Of a stretch of 64,000 bases of DNA, positions 57,801-64,000 are shown in pieces. The notes beneath the pieces were generated by a model. The model was not told the DNA's origin. It made no database searches and was given only the letters and a program-made list of their open reading frames with translations. The stretch's first letter is position 1; each line of letters begins with the position of its first letter. Source of the DNA: Orbilia blumenaviensis (Eukaryota > Ascomycota > Orbiliomycetes > Orbiliales > Orbiliaceae). The translations under genes were made by a program, and so were the position numbers. The stretch is from the NCBI GenBank assembly GCA_036872755.1, contig JAVHNS010000008.1, positions 1,364,001-1,428,000 on the forward strand. Reading direction: 5' to 3'.

Positions 57801-60800
57801 TAATGGCGTAATGTACCTGCTACGCAAATCTGCATGTGCTACGAGTCGGCAGCATCGGCGCATCGGAATTTCGAAACAACAATGCAGACAACAGGCATTA
57901 GCTCGTATTCTGCTTCGTCAGTTTAGTAAGTAAATATCTGTATTTACAGTACGAAATTCAAAAGATCGAAGTCGTGACTCTCTTTGGTGACATTATACTG
58001 GCGACGTGTACACCCGACGTATGTTCGTGTTTTAGGTGTCTCGACTATCCTTTCTAAGATCTCACCTGCACCTGATATTATGTCGCATATAGCTTGATGC
58101 ACAATATGATCGCGTATTAGTCTAGGATCGATTTTGACTCTGATAAACCTAACAAACTACAAACTTAGATTATATGTGGAAAGAGTCGACTTTAACCTCA
58201 ATCGAATCACGAGCATCTTATTCGGAGAGTTCCTTACATCCAAAATGCTAAAAATGTTTCTTGCAATAAGCTAAGAGTGCAGTGTGGATTTGTTCAACTG
58301 GTCTATACTATGCACCCTGCTAATTTTAACATCAGGGCGTCAATATCTGACAACTCAACCCGTCTTTGTGTTTGTTGGGTCAACCCTGGGCGATTGAACC
58401 AGGATTCGAATCATAGTATGATCTCGCGAAGACATAAACGGTCCAGTGATCTCGACTACGTTAAGGCTAAGGACCTCCTAGATTCGATGAAGACCATGGG
58501 GTTCGTTGTTACGACGCCTATGCGGCCGCGAATAGGTCTCTTAGCGTAATGCGATCGATTATTATCATACCAGCGATGGCAAATGATGATCCGGACTATG
58601 CCAACCTAGGCCAAAACCCAACTAGCCTTGAGAAAGTTAGTAGTGGGGAATTTCGACATATGATATCGTGCATTAAGTTCTGACGGCCGTACCCGACGCA
58701 TCCAGTCTTCCCGGTCCTTAGCGGCACTAAGGTCCGTATACGGCCATACGGTTCCATGATATCTTGTAAACCGCAGGTGTATCATACACCTTTCAAATAT
58801 TACGACCATAAAGAGGCCATGCCATGTGCCCAAAAATAACAGCGGTTGAGCCTTCTGGCCAGATATGTCGATACCGCAGTGTTGCGATGTAATATCACCT
58901 TGGTTGATACGCAAAACGACAACCTTGGTAGCCCGCTTAGAGAAGTTATGTAAACGACAATGAAGTCTAGCTCGAGTTTTCACAAAAACAGACAGACGCA
59001 CACATGCACACAAACGCATACTATTCAAAGTTTACGCACGTGCGCTGCAGGTTAGCGTTCGAGTGGGACTTCCTGCCAGTACTAACTGCAAAACTTTTCG
59101 AATGTCCGCGAATTTGGACAGGCTCTATTGAGTGGGGCTGCCACAATTCTCACCTGATGTTCAGCTTTGCAGAAAACTATCGCCAATTTTTCCGGTTCAA
59201 CGGTTCCTGCCTAAAAAATTATTTGAATCTTAGTTAATACTCCTTTGACGCCCGGCTTTATTAGTGCAGGTTAGTTGATAAGTCAAGCGAATCGGGATGT
59301 CACCCTCACCCGTCTGGCTGCTTCCTCCTCCCTTGGTTGAAAACTGGAAAACTAATGCAACCAAGTACCGGCTCAAGACGTAATTGGACGAGGACCTCGT
59401 ATTCGTCTGTTATTTCCCACATTACAAGCTCTGGAGAAATTGATCACAAAAAAAAGAGAGAGAGAGAGAAAAGCACTCCCGATGATTCTTGGGGTAAACA
59501 AGAAGAAATAACTCAAGGAATGAAAAGCGAACGGTTCGGTTTTCTATCCGGCGTTTTCCCGTAGGAGGACATTTTGACCAGACGTCGGAATTTGTGTTGG
59601 ATGTGAAGTTGAAAAGTTGGTGGCTAGTAAAGAACTCACTCTGGTTCACCAAACGGCTTTCCTCGCAAGAGGGGTAAATGCAACAATATCTTATCGAATC
59701 CCATGGCGTTAGCTACACAAGGCTTAAGCCACGGCGCCCTTTCGAGCCTACGTATGATCGACAATGCATATTGCATTCCTAGCATTTCCGTCATATCGAT
59801 GCAATAGGATAAGGCATCCTAGTTATCCCACGACCGCGATTTTTCGAAAAATCTGGTTGGAAGTTGAACGTTGGGCACTGACCCCTCGACGGAATGGTGT
59901 CAAAAGTCTCACTATCGATATCTGGAATCGAACCTCGTTGGGTGACCGGCGTGCATCCCCTCGCATGTTCTGTGCATCCTTCCAGAAGGATTCTTGCAGC
60001 TGCTGTCATCGTCCAACTACTGTGGCGCGCAATACCCACCTTTTTGCGAGATGTAATTTATGATCACCTTGAAGCTTGGATACCTTCTCGAACAATTTCT
60101 TCGTGTTCCATGCAGCCGCATCTTGATTTTCATTTGGAGACTTAGGCTAATTGGCGACGGTCTGTGCGTCCGTTAGCCAATTGGGAGGACTCGGTCTACA
60201 GAGGAATCGAACCTTTCTAGAAGCTTTCTGTGCCCCAAAACGAGGTGCAGCTGCATTCCCAAGGAAAAGCTGTCGGGAAGCTGCTTTGGGCAATTTTCCC
60301 TCTCGCGTATTGTACCGAGACGTACCGGTACAAGGGCAGCCTGTCGATTGCTTGTCAACTTCTTCTCTTTTTTTTTTTTTTTTTGCAAAATTAAAGGTTT
60401 TCCGCTCCTCGCACATTTTCCACGTTACATACATGTCCGTACCAAGGCAGATTAATAAATACGTCTCCACAAGTCCTTAGTTAATCCGCAAGGATCCTCT
60501 TAAGAATCTTATCTTGCTCACATCGGAGGTGTTGAAGAAAGGAGAGTGTCGACCGACAGTCGCGTACAAACTCTTCGAATCCAGAACGCACATGCATAGA
60601 AAACTCGAGTCGCCCCGCACAGTCGCACAGTTGCATGGTCAAGAGGAGGCTGGTGTAGAAGGCGGTAGAACTCAGCTATGATTTCCATCACTCACGTCAT
60701 GAGAGTTAAGACAAAATGTGGGCCATCCATTGACACACGGTTGAATTCGAAATGTCAGATCCACCCGAATTTCTCACGAACCTGGGTGCAGAAATTTTGA

Positions 60801-63800
60801 CCCGCTTTAACTTACGCACGGTTGTGCTCCCTTGTGAAAGGGTTGTAGCAGCTATTCCGTACTTTGAAGAACCTTTCCTGTCTTAATATCCTGCCGTTTT
60901 GTTACGTAGGCGTTCGTACTAAAAAGAACAATATCCTGGTCAAGCAGCTACAAAGCGGTTTTGAAGCAACCGAATCCGCGGAACTTTTGATATGCAGCCT
61001 AACTGATTGCAGGAGATTTGCGGCAGGGATCATGCCTTTTGGAAATGCCAAAAAGGATATCAAGTTCTATCCGCCCAGTGCAATACAGCCCCTTTCAGCT
61101 CCCAAGTCAATAATACGCATGGATCTTGAGAGTTCACTAAACATTTACCCCATCATCAAACTCCGTGCACACTCCGCAGCCCAGCCCGTGTTGCACAATA
61201 CGACCCACCAAGCTGACCCAAGAGTGGTCGTCGGAGCTCGAGCCATGTTCGCCCTCTGCGGCTCAACTTCGGAATACCCCATCTCTACAACTTCTTCCAC
61301 TTTCTGCTTTTTTTTTTTTCTAGGTGGAAGGTCCCTTCCCGAATCCCACGATTGGCTTGAAGCCCGGAATTTCCCACCCAGAATGCCTCGTGGTGGCTAG
61401 TTGTTGGTCTACAGCTTGCCAATTTTTTATGACGCCTGAGGGGTTTCTCTAGTTTTGGCATGCTAGAGCCATGCAACCACGATTGGTTTTGAGAACCCAT
61501 AGCGGCCTACCAAACCCGAATACCTAAGCCGTTTAACCGAAGTACTCTCATAGCTTTTTGGCCTGGCTAAAGGCCTTCCGGGCATACCCATCTGTAAATG
61601 GCACAGCTAGAGGTATGCATACCTGCACGGACTGTAATCCCACACAGGAGCACCGATGTATGCTAGCCTTTCAATCTATATTGCGTCTAGTAAATGATCT
61701 TCCCTGGGATTTATTAGCCTAAGGAAATATTGGGGATTATGCGTTTTGATCGACTTAAAAGGAATCCTTTGAGGGGGGACAACGTTGGCTTCTGCATGTG
61801 CATGCAAGTTGTGGGTCGTGCAGCTTCCGCGTAGTGCGGTATGCTGTGCCAATATGATATCCAGACTTTTCCGTGACATCGGATGAATAACTGTCAGGAA
61901 TATACATTTTAGTCCATATGGCATGGCTTCCCGGTTCAACACCCTTGGTTAGAATAGTTTTATTCGTAGATCAATAAGTACTTTTTAAATCAGTGCTCTC
62001 TCTTGCGAAACGCGGGACGTTTTGGACCGCTACGTGGATATATCGCGCGACATGTATATGTACATCCACAATTAAAAGCCCGTTGTGCCATGTAACTCTC
62101 AAAAACTCTTGACTTCACCTCGTATTTAGAAAACACCAACGGCCTAGTTCACCGGAAGAATTGCTCTAACTGACTCGTCGCGATCCGATAATGCAGTTTT
62201 TACGGCTTCTAGCCAAGTTCGAATTCAACAACGGAAGAATTTTGGTTTCTGGAGCAGCCAAACGGCAAAGCCCTCCAGTTTCAAACATGGATGTTTTCAG
62301 AAATGTCACAAAATCTCTTAACTTATGCACTGGAGATGGCTGCCGTTACGGACGCCATCGCCTGTGCAAGAAATTCCTGGAGCAGCTATCGGTGCCTTGG
62401 GCAAGTCCGAACAGGTAGATACTTTTACCTACCCGTATGGATATAATTAAACTCAAAACACAAATTCGACGTTGCAAACGTGAAAACTCAACATGCGCCC
62501 CTGGCCTGGCAGGGAACAAGCCAGGTTCCAGGATAATGCGGCAGCGGCATCCCGCCTTTAATCAGTAACTGCAATATCAAGTTAGCTTGTTGCCGCATTT
62601 GTGTGATTACATGGTTGACAATTAGCAGCCGCGTGAGGATAACCTCAACGATAATATTTGAAATTTCACCAGGTTTGAAATTTCAGGGTAACTGAAGCCC
62701 AAAATAAACTGGAAAATTGATGCGGGATAGACCATGCCCAATCTATCCCAAAACCTCAGCATTAACACTATTATTGGAAGCTCTCGTATTCTTTGCCTTG
62801 TTAACCCGGCTCAGGCTTAATTTATTAGCTAAGCCACTTTAAACCCATTTACAACGGACAACACAATCGCCGCACCCAAGAACCTCCAAATTCGGGCCAA
62901 GGGCACAAGATTGAATCTGACAATACAGTAAGTATCTACGACTCTGACATTTATATTTGGAGGTTCAATGAATTGAGTTCGAGTATTCTTGTATTGGCGC
63001 CGTATCCGCAGATCCAAATGCAAGATTTAAATTTAGGCTAGATTATACCGGAGTTTGCAAGTGTGATTGGTGTGCCCTATTATAGGCCCGAGCCGGACCA
63101 GGCTCGTATACCTGCCACACCTTCCTCTATCACGCACCTGGCCTTCGTGGTCGCGGGCAGACACATGTGTCCCCGTTACCCAATTATCGGTTTCTACACC
63201 TTTATGCCGGGTTCAAAGGCTATGTTCTATTCCCCACTTCCCAAAAGTTGCAAACATACCCCACCACATCGATCGAATGGGTCAAATTTATCTATTGCCT
63301 GTGTGGTGCTGACTATGTGGGACTAAATAGGACTCGAGACCAGAAAAATCACTGTTGTGATTTTCCATAGCTTCTTGAAACATATTTTAACCTAAATATA
63401 AATTTATTTATTGGCCCTCCTCCCTTTCTAAATATATTTAGTTATTTAAAATCGTCTGCCCTAAATACCCTGCGATGGAGTGTCTGAAGATTGTATCCAT
63501 ATATGCTGACTATGGAAAAATCAGGCAGAGTCTTGCCTTTGATTGCTAGCACTTTTCGTTTCTAAGTTTACAGAGTGCGCAAGATATCGAGTTAATACTT
63601 CCGTACTTGTGACAATGCTATTGTGCATTTTCCCGGAACCAGCCCCTCTGCCTAAGGCATGGGAGTCGGCTAGGCTCCATGCCGCTTCATCAATACTATA
63701 GTCTACCCTCCGGCCCAGACTGAAGATACTACAGGGCCCTGGTGCTGGACCCGGAAGTAGGTACTCAGGCTGGCTCCACAGTATTTTGGACACGCAGCCT

Positions 63801-64000
63801 TTAACTCGAATGAGGTAGACCGACGGCAAGCAAGTGACAAGTATCCGGTCCAAGCAGATAATTGGATGGATGATCACGGGTGGGTCCAGGGTTCCTTCCT
63901 ATCTTCGAATCAATCATTACGCCTTCAGAGCAAAAACCCCTCCTCCCTCGTCTAGATATTCCCTATTTACTAATCCCGAAAGCCTGATTCTACAATTTCA
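54882..64000. other. Gene-free right end
   Basis: About 9.1 kb with no supportable gene. Homopolymers include A21 at 55679-55699, a T-run of about 17 near 60368-60384 and a T-run near 61308-61319. Imperfect copies of CACGATTGG(C/T)TT occur near 61349 and 61479. Frames up to about 178 codons exist (60864-61400) but they run through homopolymers and have no domain features. Probably accessory, with decayed insertions. Confidence 0.5.

Noticed and set aside
58606..59028. 140-codon minus-strand frame
   Set aside because: No family resemblance beyond chance; no supporting exon structure.
59928..59940. Perfect B-box-like word (minus strand GGTTCGATTCC)
   Set aside because: Neither the T-arm stem nor an A-box at tRNA spacing is present, so it is not a tRNA gene.
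60864..61400. 178-codon plus-strand frame
   Set aside because: Runs through a T homopolymer giving a Phe run, and no domain is visible.

Overview
The window reads as nuclear DNA of a filamentous ascomycete (Pezizomycotina). The genes carry short GT-AG introns, mostly 54-92 nt, often with ctaac/ctaat-type branch sites. Intergenic DNA is AT-rich with many poly-A/poly-T runs. The gene set is fungal: Atg27, a Zn(II)2Cys6 regulator, a CE5 esterase with a fungal CBM1, and a CDF metal transporter. No ribosomal RNA, intact tRNA, CRISPR array or virus was seen. The class cannot be fixed from sequence alone.

Layout. 1-10.3 kb: two GNAT acetyltransferases (2.3-2.9 and 7.2-8.0 kb, minus) and a class I methyltransferase with a His-rich insert (9.1-10.2 kb, minus), separated by non-coding DNA. 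10.3-21 kb: a long pyrimidine-rich leader, a 1,546-residue FG nucleoporin resembling Nup1 (13.1-18.2 kb, plus), and a convergent membrane-anchored DDRGK1/UFBP1-like protein (19.7-20.7 kb, minus). 21.4-27.0 kb: five small genes. Three are clearly one family sharing a GTGCKY core, and two look like remote relatives; I do not recognise the family. 29.4-34.5 kb: a conserved housekeeping block with prefoldin subunit 4 (plus), a six-exon Mn-type cation diffusion facilitator (minus) and Atg27 (minus). 36.2-41.8 kb: a frameshifted sulfotransferase-like pseudogene, an F-box protein and a secreted CE5-CBM1 esterase, all minus. 41.8-47.7 kb: gene-poor and AT-rich. 47.7-49.3 kb: a five-exon UCHL5-type deubiquitinase (minus). 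53.1-54.9 kb: a four-exon zinc-cluster regulator (minus). 54.9-64 kb: no supportable gene.

I see no dedicated biosynthetic pathway. The conserved genes serve general cell biology: nuclear transport, chaperoning, autophagy and membrane traffic, metal homeostasis, and ubiquitin or UFM1-like modification. The lineage-specific signal is concentrated in three places: the 21-27 kb paralog cluster, the decayed sulfotransferase-like gene, and the gene-poor tracts with poly-A/T runs and tRNA-like relics. Splice models were made by eye. They rest on GT-AG borders, on phase agreement across every junction, and on family similarity.
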